Below are positions 34,318-43,930 of a DNA stretch of 64,000 nt, piece by piece; position 1 is the stretch's first letter, and each line of letters begins with the position of its first letter. Both the position numbers and the translations under genes were made by a program. The DNA is taken from the NCBI RefSeq assembly GCF_024609765.1, contig NZ_JANFDG010000010.1, positions 1-64,000 on the forward strand, in the 5' to 3' direction. The notes beneath the pieces were generated by a model that saw only the letters and a program-made list of their open reading frames with translations, made no database searches and was not told the DNA's origin. The stretch comes from Shinella pollutisoli. GTDB taxonomy: Bacteria > Pseudomonadota > Alphaproteobacteria > Rhizobiales > Rhizobiaceae.

Positions 34318-34599
34318 GTGGAGAATCAGCCCATGTCGGACGGAGTGAACCGCTTTCTCGGCGATACGCCGCTGCGCACCCTCGTCAAGCTCTTGATCCT
34401 GTCGGTCGCCGCCGGCTTCCTGATGTCGGTCTTCGGCCTCTATCCGGAGGACATCCTCTACGGCGTGCGCAATTTCCTGCTCGATCTCTGGCACACCGGC
34501 TTCGCCGCGCTCGGCCGGGTCGGTGACTACCTGATGCTCGGCGCGGTCATCGTGATACCGGTCTTCATCCTCATCCGCGTCCTGAGCTACCGGCGCTGA
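34318..34599 (+). CDS. DUF6460 small membrane protein
   Basis: A 93-aa product from a GTG at 34318 (AGGAGG at 34301-34306), or 88 aa from the ATG at 34333, which matches the usual family start MSDGVNRFLGDTPLRTLVKLL. Two membrane helices (LLILSVAAGFLMSVFGL and YLMLGAVIVIPVFILIRVLSYRR) flank LYPEDILYGVRNFLLDLWHTGFAALGRVG. This is a rhizobial family of unknown function. It is followed two bases later by a CAP-domain lipoprotein. Confidence 0.8.
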   Translation: MENQPMSDGVNRFLGDTPLRTLVKLLILSVAAGFLMSVFGLYPEDILYGVRNFLLDLWHTGFAALGRVGDYLMLGAVIVIPVFILIRVLSYRR

Positions 34600-34601
34600 G
34601 C

Positions 34602-35075
34602 ATGATCGACCGCAGGGCCTTCCTCCTCGGTTCCGCCGCGCTCGTCGCCGGCTGTTCCACCACCGACGTGCTGCCGACGTCCTCCGGCAGCGATTACACC
34701 GATGCGACGCTGCCGCTCGTCAACAGGCTGAGGGCGGAGCGCGGCCTGCCCGCGCTTGCCGCCGACCCGGCCGCCCGCCGTGCCGCGCTCGACCATGCCG
34801 GACGCATGGCCTCGGCCGGGAAGATGGCGCACAATATCGGCTTCGCCGCCGATTTCGGCAAGCGCATGAAGGGCATGGCCGTGGCACTGCCGGCGGCCGA
34901 GAACATCGCCGTCGGCCAGGACAGCGCCGCGGAGGCCTTCGACGCCTGGTACCGCTCGCCGAAGCACCTCGCCAACATGCTCGACCCGCGCTTCAGCGGC
35001 CTCGGGGTGGCGACCGTCTCCAGTCCGGCCTCCGGCGGCAGGCCCTACTGGGCGATGGTCCTTTCGGGAGGCTGA
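34602..35075 (+). CDS. CAP/SCP-domain lipoprotein
   Basis: This 157-aa protein begins MIDRRAFLLGSAALVAGCSTTD. It has a Tat-like RR motif and a lipobox LVAGC, with the acylated Cys at 18. The CAP domain (~30-157) has VNRLRAERGLPALAADPAARRAALDHAGRMASAGKMAHNIGF and ENIAVGQDSAAEAFDAWYRSPKHLANML. CAP metal-site His and Glu are visible (AHN and AEN). It is a surface or periplasmic lipoprotein of unknown substrate. The Shine-Dalgarno sequence lies inside the preceding gene. Confidence 0.85.
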   Translation: MIDRRAFLLGSAALVAGCSTTDVLPTSSGSDYTDATLPLVNRLRAERGLPALAADPAARRAALDHAGRMASAGKMAHNIGFAADFGKRMKGMAVALPAAENIAVGQDSAAEAFDAWYRSPKHLANMLDPRFSGLGVATVSSPASGGRPYWAMVLSGG

Positions 35076-35087
35076 CGGAGACGGGCC

Positions 35088-36440
35088 ATGCACGCGGCAG
35101 AGGCGCATGAGAGCGGCGCAGGTCCCTTCGAGGTGACGCACCGGCTGGTGCTGTCCATCGCCGTGCCGATGACGCTCGGCTTCCTGACGACGCCGCTCCT
35201 CGGCCTGACCAGCACGGCGGTCGCCGGACGGCTCGGATCGGCGGAGGCGCTGGCGGGGCTCGCGGTCGGCGCCGTGCTGTTCGACCTCCTGCTCGGCACC
35301 TTCAACTTCCTGCGCGCCTCGACCACGGGTCTCGTGGCGCAGGCCTTCGGGCGCGGTGACCGGCGCGAGGAGCAGGCCGTCTTCTGGCGCGCGCTGACGC
35401 TCGCCCTCTGTTGCGGGCTGGCGATCACGCTTCTTTCGCCGCTCCTGCTGTCCGCCGGGCTTTTCCTGATGGCGCCGTCCGCCGGCGTGGCGGCCGTGAC
35501 CTCGACCTATTTCGTGATCCGCGTGCTCGCCGCGCCGATGGCGCTCGCCAACTACGCGATGCTTGGCTTCGTGCTGGGGCGCGGGCAGGGCGTGACCGGC
35601 CTCGCGCTGCAGGCGATCATCAACGGCGTCAACATCGCGCTCTCCATCCTGCTCGGCCTCGTCTTCGGCTGGGGCGTGGCGGGCATCGGCTGGGCGACGG
35701 TGATCGGCGAGACGACGGGCATGCTGGCGGGGCTTGCGATCGTCGTCCTGCGCTTCGACCGGGCGCACCGGCCGGACCGGGCCGCGGTCTTCGCCCGCGA
35801 CCGGCTCGCCGCGCTCTTCTCGCTCAACCGCGACATCATGATCCGGACCTTCGTGCTGATCGGCGCCTTCGCCCTGATGACGCGCATCGGCGCCTCGCTC
35901 GGGCCGCTGGTGCTCGCGGCGAACGCGGTGCTGATGAACATCTTCCTGGTCGCCGGCTACTATCTCGACGGGCTTGCGAACGCGGCCGAGCAGCTCGTCG
36001 GCCGCGCCTTCGGCGCGCGCTTCCGCCCGGCCTTCGACCGGGCGGTGCGGCTCACCATGCTCTGGTCCTTCGGCCTCGGAATCGCCACCACGCTGCTGTT
36101 CCTCCTGTTCGGCGCGGACGTGATCGCGCTTCTGACCACGACGGAGAGCGTGCGGGCGGCGGCGGGCGAATACCTGCCCTGGGCGGCGCTGACGGCGGTG
36201 ACCGGCGCGCTCGCCTTCCAGATGGACGGCGTCTTCATCGGCGCCACCTGGTCGGCGGCCATGCGCAACCGCATGCTCATGGCCTTTGCCGGCTATCTCG
36301 TCGCCCTTGCCGTCTTCGTGCCGCTCTTCGCCAATCACGGCCTCTGGCTGTCGCTCAATCTCTTCCTCGCGCTGCGGGGCCTTTTCCTGGCGTCCTGCCT
36401 GCCGCGGCTGGCAGGACGGCAGTTCGCCGATCCCCGCTAG
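35088..36440 (+). CDS. MATE family efflux transporter
   Basis: This 450-aa protein has twelve predicted helices in two MatE repeats. The first is LSIAVPMTLGFLTTPLLGLTSTAVAGRLGSAEALAGLAVG and the second begins RDIMIRTFVLIGAFALMTRIGASLGPLVLAANAVLMNIF. DinF-like features are the short loop lengths and DGVFIGATWSAAMRNRMLMA near the C-terminus. It exports cationic drugs or metabolites by Na+ or H+ antiport. Its stop is followed by two perfect hairpins shared with the convergent DUF2934 gene. Confidence 0.88.
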   Translation: MHAAEAHESGAGPFEVTHRLVLSIAVPMTLGFLTTPLLGLTSTAVAGRLGSAEALAGLAVGAVLFDLLLGTFNFLRASTTGLVAQAFGRGDRREEQAVFWRALTLALCCGLAITLLSPLLLSAGLFLMAPSAGVAAVTSTYFVIRVLAAPMALANYAMLGFVLGRGQGVTGLALQAIINGVNIALSILLGLVFGWGVAGIGWATVIGETTGMLAGLAIVVLRFDRAHRPDRAAVFARDRLAALFSLNRDIMIRTFVLIGAFALMTRIGASLGPLVLAANAVLMNIFLVAGYYLDGLANAAEQLVGRAFGARFRPAFDRAVRLTMLWSFGLGIATTLLFLLFGADVIALLTTTESVRAAAGEYLPWAALTAVTGALAFQMDGVFIGATWSAAMRNRMLMAFAGYLVALAVFVPLFANHGLWLSLNLFLALRGLFLASCLPRLAGRQFADPR

Positions 36441-36445
36441 AATGC

Positions 36446-36503
36446 CGCGCGTCCGGACGGACGCGCGAAGGATGCCCTACACCTTCGAATCCAGGGCATC
36501 CTT
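36446..36503. terminator. two perfect hairpins at convergent gene ends
   Basis: CGCGCGTCC (36446-36454) pairs with GGACGCGCG (36459-36467) around GGAC. AAGGATGCCCT (36468-36478) pairs with AGGGCATCCTT (36493-36503). Both are perfect. The second covers the stop codon of the convergent gene. It is likely a bidirectional transcript end without T-runs. Confidence 0.5.
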
Positions 36504-36680
36504 CCCGCTTCCGGGCGGTTCCGCCTGGGCGCGGGATGCCCTCGGTGCGGCCTCTGCCTCCTCCGCGCGGATTGCCGCTCTCGCGCGCAGCCAATGGCTG
36601 TATTCCCGCCCTTCCGGCCGGCCCTCTTCCTCCCATATCGCGTGGGCGCGCTGGCGGATGCGTTCGTCTCGATCGTCCAT
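36477..36680 (-). CDS. DUF2934 domain protein
   Basis: This 67-aa protein starts at 36680 (MDDRDERIRQRAHAIWEEEGRPEGREYSHWLRARAAI). The R-x-R-A-x-x-I-W-E-E-EGRPEGR-x-x-x-HW pattern is the DUF2934 signature. It is a small, highly charged soluble protein of unknown function, with a variable Ala/Pro tail. Such genes are often found singly near metabolic genes in rhizobia. Its stop lies in a hairpin that also ends the MATE gene. Confidence 0.85.
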   Translation of the reverse strand: MDDRDERIRQRAHAIWEEEGRPEGREYSHWLRARAAIRAEEAEAAPRASRAQAEPPGSGKDALDSKV

Positions 36681-36810
36681 CGTCTCGTCCCTTCCTGCCT
36701 TTGCGGCTATCGGGCGGGATCGGTGCTGGCTACCGCCGGCATGCCGGCTTCTGCCGCGCACTCCACCCGCCGCATGGAAAATCCGCGGCGGGTGGCTTTG
36801 GTTCCGGGGG

Positions 36811-37896
36811 TCAGAGCGGCCGGTCGGCCCAATGGGCGGTGCGGCTGCCGCGGATGTCGCCGATGGAGGCGAGGCCCTCGCGGTCGCAGAGGCGCGAAAG
36901 CCCGCCGACGATCTCGCCCGGCAGGCCCGGCCCGGCATAGACCATGCAGGAATAGAGCTGCACGAGATCGGCTCCGGCGCGGATCTTCTCCGCCGCCGTC
37001 TCCGCCGAGGAGATGCCGCCGACGCCGATGATCGGCAGGTCTCCGCCGACGCGCCGGCGCATCTTGGCGAGCACGCTGGTGGACTTCTCGAAGAGCGGCC
37101 GGCCGGAGAGCCCGCCCGCTTCCCCCGCCAGCCGCCGGTCGGTGAGCCCCTCGCGCGACAGCGTCGTGTTGGAGACGACGAGGCCGTCGAGCGGATGGGC
37201 AAGCGCCACGGCCGCGATGTCGTCCAGCCCCTCCTCGGTCAGGTCCGGTGCGATCTTCAGGAAGACCGGCACGTGCCTGCCCGTCCTTTCCGCCTGCTCC
37301 GCGCGGGCGGCAAGCACGGCGGCAAGCAGCGCGTCGAGGCTTTCGCGCGCCTGCAGGTCGCGCAGGCCCGGCGTGTTGGGCGAGGAGATGTTGGCGGTGA
37401 AGTAGCGCGCGACGTCGTAGAAGGTGCGGATACCCTCGACATAGTCGGCGACGCGGTCGGCGCTGTCCTTGTTGGCGCCGATATTGACGCCGATCAGCGC
37501 GTCGCGCCGGCAGGCCTTCAGCCGGGCGAGCGCTGCCGCATGGCCGGCATTGTTGAAGCCGAGCCGGTTGATGACGGCCCCGTCCTCGAGGAGCCGGAAG
37601 ATGCGCGGCTTCGGGTTGCCTTCCTGCGGGCGCGGGGTGACGGTGCCGACCTCGGCGAAGCCGAAGCCGAGCCGGATCAGCGGCTCCGGCACCTCGGCGT
37701 TCTTGTCGTAGCCGGCGGCCATGCCGAGCGGGTTGGGGAAGGTGAGGCCGGCGACGGTCCGGGCGAGCCGCGGATCGGGCCGGGCCGGGCAGGCGGGCAC
37801 GAGCCCCGTCTTGAGGGCGGCGATCGACAGGCCGTGCGCCGTCTCGGGATCGAAGAGGAAGAGGCCCTTGCGGCCGAGGTCGGAGAGGAGGGACAT
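36811..37896 (-). CDS. pyrD: dihydroorotate dehydrogenase (quinone), class 2
   Basis: This 361-aa protein starts at MSLLSDLGRKGLFLFDPETAHGLSIAALK, the membrane-association extension of class 2 enzymes. Core motifs are FPNPLGMAAGYDKNAE, GFAEVGTVTPRPQEGNPKPRIFRL, RLGFNN, NISSPNTPGLRDLQ (with the catalytic Ser) and IGVGGISSAETAAEKIRAGADLVQLYS for FMN phosphate. It oxidises dihydroorotate to orotate with ubiquinone in pyrimidine synthesis. The ATG overlaps the DUF952 stop (ATGA), so the two genes are coupled. Confidence 0.93.
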   Translation of the reverse strand: MSLLSDLGRKGLFLFDPETAHGLSIAALKTGLVPACPARPDPRLARTVAGLTFPNPLGMAAGYDKNAEVPEPLIRLGFGFAEVGTVTPRPQEGNPKPRIFRLLEDGAVINRLGFNNAGHAAALARLKACRRDALIGVNIGANKDSADRVADYVEGIRTFYDVARYFTANISSPNTPGLRDLQARESLDALLAAVLAARAEQAERTGRHVPVFLKIAPDLTEEGLDDIAAVALAHPLDGLVVSNTTLSREGLTDRRLAGEAGGLSGRPLFEKSTSVLAKMRRRVGGDLPIIGVGGISSAETAAEKIRAGADLVQLYSCMVYAGPGLPGEIVGGLSRLCDREGLASIGDIRGSRTAHWADRPL

Positions 37897-38243
37897 CAGG
37901 CGGTCAGCTCCGGGAACTGGTGGAGCCCGTCGGGGCCGAGCGGCAGCGGCTTCTGCCACAGCACGGCGGAAAGCGGCAGGGCCGCATAGAGATGCGGGAA
38001 CAGGTCGCCGCCGCGCGAGGGCTCGTAGACGAGCTTCTCGCCGAGCGCATCGCCGTCGACGGCGACGAGCAGCAGCCCCTCCTGGCCGGCGAAGTGCCGT
38101 GCCGCCGTCTCGCTCACCTGCCCGGCGGTCGAGAAGTGGATGAAGCCGTCGGCATGGTCCACCGGCGCGCCGTCGAAAACGCCGGCGGCCTGCGCTTGTC
38201 GCCACAGACTTGCCGGAACGATCTTGTAGATTATCCTTGCCAT
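37896..38243 (-). CDS. DUF952 domain protein
   Basis: This 115-aa protein starts at 38243 (MARIIYKIVPASLWRQAQAAGVFDGAPVDHADGFIHFSTAGQVSETAARHF), the canonical opening of DUF952. An upstream ATG at 38279 is less typical. Pairs such as FIHFS, LVYEPSRGGDLFPHLYA and WQKPLPLGPDG are family-conserved. Its function is unknown, although the fold is related to ADP-ribosyl and glutathione-transferase-like enzymes in some predictions. It is fixed upstream of pyrD in rhizobia. Confidence 0.85.
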   Translation of the reverse strand: MARIIYKIVPASLWRQAQAAGVFDGAPVDHADGFIHFSTAGQVSETAARHFAGQEGLLLVAVDGDALGEKLVYEPSRGGDLFPHLYAALPLSAVLWQKPLPLGPDGLHQFPELTA

Positions 38244-38317
38244 GGCGTCCGCTTGCCGCAACGGGGGACGAATGTCCACCGGCTTTTGTCCGGAACCTGA
38301 TTATTGGAGGACTTTGC

Positions 38318-38746
38318 ATGCGAATCCATACCCTGCCGCTGATGCTCGCCTTCGCCGCCCTCGCCGGTTCCGCCGCGGCCGAGGGCGAGGGGCGCTACCG
38401 GATGGAAAAGACGGAAAGCGGCCTCGTCCGTCTCGATACGGTGACGGGCGAGATCTCGCTCTGCCGGGAGCAGGACGGCCAGATCGCCTGCCGCATGGCG
38501 GCCGACGAGCGGGCGGCCTTCGAGCGCGAGCTGGAACTCCTGACCATGCGCGTCGAAGCCCTGGAAAAGGCCGCGGCGGCCGCCCCGGCGGACGCAAAAC
38601 CGCGCTTTCCGACCGACGAAGAGATTGACCGGACCATGAGCGTCATGGAAAGAATGATGCAAAGGTTCATGGGCATCGTGAAAAATCTCGACGGCGGTGA
38701 GGAGGAGACCACGCCCGGAACGGATGCGATGCCGCAGAAAACCTGA
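38318..38746 (+). CDS. small secreted coiled-coil protein
   Basis: This 142-aa protein has a signal peptide (MRIHTLPLMLAFAALAGSAAAEG) and GGAGG upstream of the ATG. The mature part has a short beta segment (GRYRMEKTESGLVRLDTVTGEISLCREQDGQIACRMAADE) containing a Cys pair. A helical region (ERELELLTMRVEALEKAAAAAP) and an Asp/Glu-rich tail with repeated Met (MSVMERMMQRFMGIVKNL) follow. I recognise no named family. Homologues are typical of rhizobial genomes. Confidence 0.7.
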   Translation: MRIHTLPLMLAFAALAGSAAAEGEGRYRMEKTESGLVRLDTVTGEISLCREQDGQIACRMAADERAAFERELELLTMRVEALEKAAAAAPADAKPRFPTDEEIDRTMSVMERMMQRFMGIVKNLDGGEEETTPGTDAMPQKT

Positions 38747-38817
38747 GGGAGGGGCGCCTGCGTCAGGCCTGGCCGCGGGCCGTTCCCGCCCTCTCGGGAC
38801 ATGCGGGAGGAAACGAC

Positions 38818-39465
38818 ATGCCATCGACCATCATCATCGCGGACGACCATCCGCTGTTCCGCGGCGCGCTGCGCCAGGCGGTGCTCGGCATGGAGGGAGA
38901 GCCCGACGTGGTGGAGGCCGGCGATTTCGAGGCGGCGCGGGCGGCGGCGGGCGCTCATCCCAATGCCGACCTGATGCTGCTCGACCTCGCCATGCCCGGC
39001 GTCAGCGGCCTTTCCGGCCTGATCGCGCTGCGGGCGGAGTTCCAGAGCCTGCCTGTCGTCATCGTCTCGGCGAGCGACGATCCGTCGACCATCCGCCGGG
39101 CGCTCGATCTCGGCGCCTCGGGCTTCATCTCCAAGTCGGCCTCGATCGAGGACATCCGCGAGGGCATCCGCTCGGTGCTCGACGGCAACATCTACACGCC
39201 CGGCGGCTATGTGCGTGCACCCGAGCAGGACAGCGAGGTGGCCGATCTCATCGCCCGCCTGCGCACGCTCACCCCGCAGCAGTCGCGCGTGCTCGCCATG
39301 CTCGCCGAGGGCCTGCTCAACAAGCAGATCGCCTACGAGCTCGGCGTCTCCGAGGCGACCATCAAGGCCCATGTCTCGGCGATCCTTTTGAAGCTCAACG
39401 TCGACAGCCGCACCCAGGCCGTCATCCAGCTCGGCAAGATCGGCGGCGCCCAGGCGGCGGCGTAA
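38818..39465 (+). CDS. LuxR-type (NarL/FixJ) response regulator
   Basis: This 215-aa protein has a receiver with IIIADDHPLF, phospho-acceptor D56 (LMLLDLAMPG), SASDD and K in FISKSAS. A LuxR C-terminal helix-turn-helix follows (~148-210: LTPQQSRVLAMLAEGLLNKQIAYELGVSEATIKAHVSAILLKLNVDSRTQAVI). It is a DNA-binding regulator. The neighbouring hybrid kinase on the opposite strand is its obvious partner, although transcription is convergent across a RIME-like element. Confidence 0.9.
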   Translation: MPSTIIIADDHPLFRGALRQAVLGMEGEPDVVEAGDFEAARAAAGAHPNADLMLLDLAMPGVSGLSGLIALRAEFQSLPVVIVSASDDPSTIRRALDLGASGFISKSASIEDIREGIRSVLDGNIYTPGGYVRAPEQDSEVADLIARLRTLTPQQSRVLAMLAEGLLNKQIAYELGVSEATIKAHVSAILLKLNVDSRTQAVIQLGKIGGAQAAA

Positions 39466-39491
39466 GGCGTTCCCGGTTGGGGATATCGCAA

Positions 39492-39604
39492 GCCCCCTCA
39501 TCCGCCTGCCGGCACCTTCTCCCCGAGGGGAGAAGGGATGTGCGGCGACGCCTCCTCTCCTTCTCCCCGCCGGGGAGAAGGTGCCCGAAGGGCGGATGAG
39601 GGGG
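39492..39604. repeat. RIME-like intergenic palindromic element, copy 2
   Basis: About 113 bp, beginning CCCCCTCATCCGCCTGCCGG and ending in the inverse GGGCGGATGAGGGGG. The internal CTTCTCCCC...GGGGAGAAGG stems match copies 1, 3 and 4. It lies between the convergent response regulator and hybrid kinase genes. Confidence 0.75.
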
Positions 39605-39626
39605 ACGGCATCCGCTCTTTATCGCT

Positions 39627-42600
39627 CTATTCCGCCGCCTCGCGCTCCAGCGTCGAAAGCTGCGTCAGCCAGGCCCGCATGGAGGCCGGGCGCACCGGCT
39701 TGTTCTGCAAGAGGACGTCGTCCCGTTCCGCGACGGCCCTGACCTCCGGCGTGCGGTCGGCGGTGACGAGGAGCGCCGGCACCTTGCGCCCGAGCGCTTC
39801 CCGCAGCCGCGCGATGGCGTCGATCCCCGTCCCGTCGTCGAGGTGATAGTCGGCGATGATCGCATCCGCGGCAAAGCCCTCCGTCGCGGCGAGCGTTTCG
39901 GCGGCTGCGACGGACTCAGCGAGCGTCACCGCGCAGCCCCAGCCGGACAGCAGCAGCCGCATCCCGTCGAGGATCTTCGGCTCGTTGTCGATGCAGACGA
40001 CGCGGAGCCCCCGCAGCGGCTCGTCGCTCGCGGGCTTCGTCGCCGGCTTGTCGGCGACGTGGCGGCTTGCCGCCGCGTCGATCGGCACGCGCACCTTGAA
40101 GCTGGTGCCGCGCCCCGGCACCGATTGCAGCTCGACCGGATGGGAGAGCACGCGCGAGATGCGGTCGACGATGGAAAGGCCGAGCCCGAGGCCGGGCGCG
40201 GTGCGCATGCCCTCGTCCAGCCGGGCGAATTCCTTGAACACCGTGCGGAACTTCGAGGCCGGGATGCCGATGCCGGAATCGAGCACCTGGATCACGGCCT
40301 GCCCGCCCTGCCGGCGCACGCCCACCAGCACCTTGCCGGAATTGGTGTACTTGATGGCGTTGGAGACGAGGTTCTGCACGACCCGGCGCAGGAGGTTGGG
40401 GTCGGTGCGGATGGCGAGCGAGCTCGGCAGCACGGTGAACTTGAGGTTCTTCGCCCGCGCCATCGGCGTGAAATCGGTCTCGATGCGCTTCAGAAGGTCC
40501 TTGAGCGCCACGGTTTGCACGCGCGGCTTCATCGCCCCGGTGTCGAGGCGGGATATGTCGAGCACGGCGCCGAGGATCGCCTCCACCGATTCCAGCGAGG
40601 AATCGATGTTGTGGATCAGCAGGCGATTCTCGGTGTCGCCGAGCCGCTCGACCAGCGAGGAGGAATAGAGCCGCGCGGCGTTGAGCGGCTGCAGGATGTC
40701 GTGGCCGGCGGCGGCGAAGAAGCGGGTCTTGGAGATGTTCGCCTCTTCCGCGGCCGCCCGCGCCTCCGCAAGCGCGGTGTTGACGCGTGTGAGCTCGGCG
40801 GTGCGCTCGGCGACGCGCATCTCCAGCGTCTCGTTCGCCCGCTTCAGCGCCCGGTCGGCCTCCACCCGCTCGGTGATGTCCGTGTAGGTGGAGACGAAGC
40901 CCTTCTCCGGCATGGCGTTGGTGCGCACCTCGACGATGCGCCGGCCGCCGGAGAGCACCAGCGAGAAGGGCTGGTCGAAGGTCATCGTCCGCTCGACCGT
41001 GACCTTGCGGTCCTCCTCGGCGATGTCGCCGCGCTCGACCAGGATGTCGACGATGTCGGACAGCGGGAAGCCGACCTGGCCGACATGCTCCGGCAGGTCG
41101 AGGAGCTGGCGGAAGCGGCGGTTCCAGATCGTCAGGTTGCCGGCCGCGTCGAAGACGGCGATGCCCTGGTCCATCTGCCCGAGCGCCGTCTGGAGAAGGT
41201 CCTGGTTGTATTGCAGCGCCTCGCTCGCCTGATCGAGCAGCCAGTCCATGTCGGCGGGCGTGTCGTCGATGCGCTGGAGCACCAGCGACAGCACGAGGCG
41301 GGCGGAGGAGGAGCCGATGGCGCTGCCGAGGAGCTGCTCGGAGAAGTGGACGAGCGCCGCGTCGGCCGGCGCATGGTCCTCCAGCCAGCGCCCGGCCTGC
41401 CGCTCGTAGGTGTGGAAGGAGCGCTGCATGCGCTCCTCGCCGAGATACTTGGCGATGGTCGATTTCAGGTCGCGCACCGTCACCTTGGTGCGGCGCCCGC
41501 GGAAGGCGCGCTCGAGGCGGCGCTTGGAGCGGATGAAGGTTCCCGCCTGGAGCCGCTCCAGCGAGGTCGGGTTGCGCGTCAGCGAGCCGATGACATAGGC
41601 GCCGACATTGACCATGGCGGCGAGCAGCGTCGCGTTGACGAGCGGATCGGCATCCGCGCCGGTGAAGATCGTGACGCCGGGAAAGATGAAGCCGAGGATC
41701 GTCCGGGTGATGTGGTCGTTGTCGGCGACGCCGAGGCTCGGCAGCAGCAGGAGGTAGGCCCAGACGACGAAGCCGGAGATCATGCCGGCCATGGCGCCGC
41801 GGGCGTTGGCATTGCGCCAGAACAGGCCGCCGAACAGCGCCGGAGCCACCTGCGCCACGGCGGCGAAGGCGAGCAGGCCCATGGAGGCGAGGCCGGAATT
41901 GCCGGTCGCGGCGCGATAGTAGGCGTAGCCGAGCAGCAGCACGAAGAAGATCGCCAGCCGCCGGATGCGGAGCAGCATGCGCGACAGGTCCTCCTGCTGC
42001 TCCGCGCCGCCGATCAGGCTGCGGCGCAGCACGACGGGGATGACGATGTCGTTCGACACCATGATGGAAAGCGCCACCGAGGCGACGATGACCATGGCGG
42101 TGGCGGCGGAAAAGCCGCCGAGGAAGGCGATGATGGTGAGCAGCGGCTGGTCGCCGGCAAGGGGCAGGGCGAGGACGTAGAGGTCGGCATTGCCCTCGCC
42201 GTTGAAGGTCAGCATGCCGCCGATGGCGACGGGCAGCACGAAGAGGTTGATCGCCACCAGGTAGAGCGGGAAGAGGATGCCGGCCATGCGCAGCTCCCCC
42301 TCCGTGCGGTTCTCGACCACGGTGACGTGGAACTGCCGCGGCAGCATGACGATGGCGAAGGCCGAGAGCACGATGAGCAGGACCCAGCGGGCGACCGGCG
42401 TCTCGTGGCCGAGGGCCGCCATCACCCGCTCGCTTTCCGCCGCGCGCCGCCAGAGATCGCCGGTCCCGTCGAACAGGAAGAAGACGACGTAGATGCCGAC
42501 CGAGGCGAAGGCCACCAGCTTGACGAGCGATTCCATCGAGATCGCCAGGATCAGGCCGTCCTGGTGCTCGGTCGCGTCGGTGTGGCGCGTGCCGAAGACG

Positions 42601-43127
42601 ATGGCGAAGCAGGCGAGGAAGAGGGTGACGACCATCGGCAGGTCGATCAGCCCGCCGGAGGCGGCGATGCCGAAGCCGGTCGTATCCACCATCGCCGCGA
42701 CGGAATTCGACACGGCCTTGAGCTGGAGCGCGATATAGGGAATGGCGCCGATCAGCGAGATGAGGGCGACGAGGGCCGCGACGCCGGGGTTCTTGCCGTA
42801 GCGGGCGGCGATGAAGTCGGCGATCGAGGTCAGCCGTTCGGATTTCGCCAGCGTCACGATGCGCCGCATGAGCGGCATGCCGAGCGTGAACATCAGGATC
42901 GGCCCGATATAGATGCCGGCGAACTCGAGGCCGTTGGTGGTGGCGAGCCCCACGCCGCCGAAATAGGTCCAGGAGGTGCAGTAGATCGCAAGGCTCAGCG
43001 CATAGACGACCGGCCGTCCCTTCGTCGCGGCCGGGCCGCTTCGCGCCATGCGGTCGCCGTAGCTCGCCACCGCGAAGAGCAGGAGCAGATAGCCGAGCGC
43101 AAGCGCGAATATCAACGAGCCCGGCAA
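39627..43127 (-). CDS. sodium:solute-symporter / hybrid sensor histidine kinase-response regulator fusion
   Basis: This 1166-aa NahK/ErcS or CbrA-like protein opens with [31 protein letters not shown] and about 12-13 helices of a sodium:solute symporter domain (to ~480). A linker and PAS domain follow (~650-770: [31 protein letters not shown]), then a coiled coil. HisKA has [19 protein letters not shown], and HATPase has [14 protein letters not shown] and [12 protein letters not shown]-terminal receiver has [14 protein letters not shown] and [14 protein letters not shown]. It likely senses a transported metabolite. The facing LuxR regulator is the likely output partner. Confidence 0.9.
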   Translation of the reverse strand: MPGSLIFALALGYLLLLFAVASYGDRMARSGPAATKGRPVVYALSLAIYCTSWTYFGGVGLATTNGLEFAGIYIGPILMFTLGMPLMRRIVTLAKSERLTSIADFIAARYGKNPGVAALVALISLIGAIPYIALQLKAVSNSVAAMVDTTGFGIAASGGLIDLPMVVTLFLACFAIVFGTRHTDATEHQDGLILAISMESLVKLVAFASVGIYVVFFLFDGTGDLWRRAAESERVMAALGHETPVARWVLLIVLSAFAIVMLPRQFHVTVVENRTEGELRMAGILFPLYLVAINLFVLPVAIGGMLTFNGEGNADLYVLALPLAGDQPLLTIIAFLGGFSAATAMVIVASVALSIMVSNDIVIPVVLRRSLIGGAEQQEDLSRMLLRIRRLAIFFVLLLGYAYYRAATGNSGLASMGLLAFAAVAQVAPALFGGLFWRNANARGAMAGMISGFVVWAYLLLLPSLGVADNDHITRTILGFIFPGVTIFTGADADPLVNATLLAAMVNVGAYVIGSLTRNPTSLERLQAGTFIRSKRRLERAFRGRRTKVTVRDLKSTIAKYLGEERMQRSFHTYERQAGRWLEDHAPADAALVHFSEQLLGSAIGSSSARLVLSLVLQRIDDTPADMDWLLDQASEALQYNQDLLQTALGQMDQGIAVFDAAGNLTIWNRRFRQLLDLPEHVGQVGFPLSDIVDILVERGDIAEEDRKVTVERTMTFDQPFSLVLSGGRRIVEVRTNAMPEKGFVSTYTDITERVEADRALKRANETLEMRVAERTAELTRVNTALAEARAAAEEANISKTRFFAAAGHDILQPLNAARLYSSSLVERLGDTENRLLIHNIDSSLESVEAILGAVLDISRLDTGAMKPRVQTVALKDLLKRIETDFTPMARAKNLKFTVLPSSLAIRTDPNLLRRVVQNLVSNAIKYTNSGKVLVGVRRQGGQAVIQVLDSGIGIPASKFRTVFKEFARLDEGMRTAPGLGLGLSIVDRISRVLSHPVELQSVPGRGTSFKVRVPIDAAASRHVADKPATKPASDEPLRGLRVVCIDNEPKILDGMRLLLSGWGCAVTLAESVAAAETLAATEGFAADAIIADYHLDDGTGIDAIARLREALGRKVPALLVTADRTPEVRAVAERDDVLLQNKPVRPASMRAWLTQLSTLEREAAE

Positions 43128-43252
43128 TGCTTCCTCCCGCAGGCGTCAGGCGTTCCGGACCACCATAGGCCAAAGCGGCGGGGAAGCAAATTGCGCCGAA
43201 GGTCGGGCTTGAGCCGGGCGGCGCGCAAGTTTGCCGGGTGCGCATATTCGCT

Positions 43253-43271
43253 GTTTCCCGAAGCGGGAAAC
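43253..43271. promoter_or_regulatory. perfect hairpin upstream of mscL
   Basis: GTTTCCCG (43253-43260), loop AAG, CGGGAAAC (43264-43271): a perfect 8-bp stem 43 bases before the mscL start. It may be an operator, a 5'-UTR stabiliser, or the end of an upstream transcript. No T-run follows. Confidence 0.45.
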
Positions 43272-43313
43272 TTGATTAGGGTCAAGCGGTCTGGCAGCAA
43301 CAGGGAGCCTCTC

Positions 43314-43754
43314 ATGCTCAACGAATTCAAGGAATTCATCGCCCGCGGCAACGTCATGGACCTCGCCGTGGGCGTCATCATCGGTGCGGCCTTCAACAAG
43401 ATCGTCGATTCGGTCGTCAACGATCTCGTCATGCCCATCATCGGCGCCCTGACGGGTGGCGGCTTCGACTTCTCCAACTACTTCATCGCGCTGTCGAGCA
43501 ACGTCACGGCCTCCTCGCTTGCCGCCGCGCGCGAACAGGGCGCGGTCTTCGCCTACGGCAATTTCATCACCGTCCTCATCAACTTCCTGATCCTCGCCTG
43601 GATCATCTTCCTGATGGTGAAGGGCGTGAACCGCGTGCGCGCCTCCGTCGAGCGCGAGAAGGCCGCCGGCGTGCCGGAAGCCGCCCCGCCGGCGGAGGAC
43701 GTCCAGCTCCTCACCGAGATCCGCGACCTGCTGAAGACGCGCCCCGCCGTCTGA
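43314..43754 (+). CDS. mscL: large-conductance mechanosensitive channel
   Basis: This 146-aa protein starts at [49 protein letters not shown], the highly conserved MscL N-terminal helix and first transmembrane segment. The second segment is [26 protein letters not shown]. The C-terminal helical bundle ends [17 protein letters not shown]. It forms a homopentameric emergency-release channel for osmotic downshock. It is a little longer than the E. coli protein (136 aa). Confidence 0.93.
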   Translation: MLNEFKEFIARGNVMDLAVGVIIGAAFNKIVDSVVNDLVMPIIGALTGGGFDFSNYFIALSSNVTASSLAAAREQGAVFAYGNFITVLINFLILAWIIFLMVKGVNRVRASVEREKAAGVPEAAPPAEDVQLLTEIRDLLKTRPAV

Positions 43755-43769
43755 GCGGCCGCAGGCTCT

Positions 43770-43903
43770 GCCCTTCATCCGCCTGCCGGCACCTTCTCCC
43801 TGCAGGTGGGGAGAAGGCAGTCGCGGCGAATCGGGGGAAACCAGCGCGGCACGCCCCTCCTCCCCGCTCGCGGGGAGAGGTCGCGGCAGAGGGATGAGGG
43901 GCT
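43770..43903. repeat. RIME-like intergenic palindromic element, copy 3
   Basis: About 134 bp between the ends of convergent mscL and the AruI-like gene. It begins CCCTTCATCCGCCTGCCGGC and ends GGGATGAGGGGC. It has internal CTTCTCCCTGC/GCAGGTGGGGAGAAGG and CCCCGCTCGCGGGGAGAGG stems. Confidence 0.7.
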
Positions 43904-43930
43904 TGCGAAACACCGCAGGCCGCCTCCGTC

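Noticed and set aside
39843-43313. Long plus-strand frame across the hybrid kinase gene
   Set aside because: It is the reverse-complement shadow of the symporter-kinase gene, rich in His/Arg/Glu with no domain signature. Only its last 146 codons are a gene (mscL).
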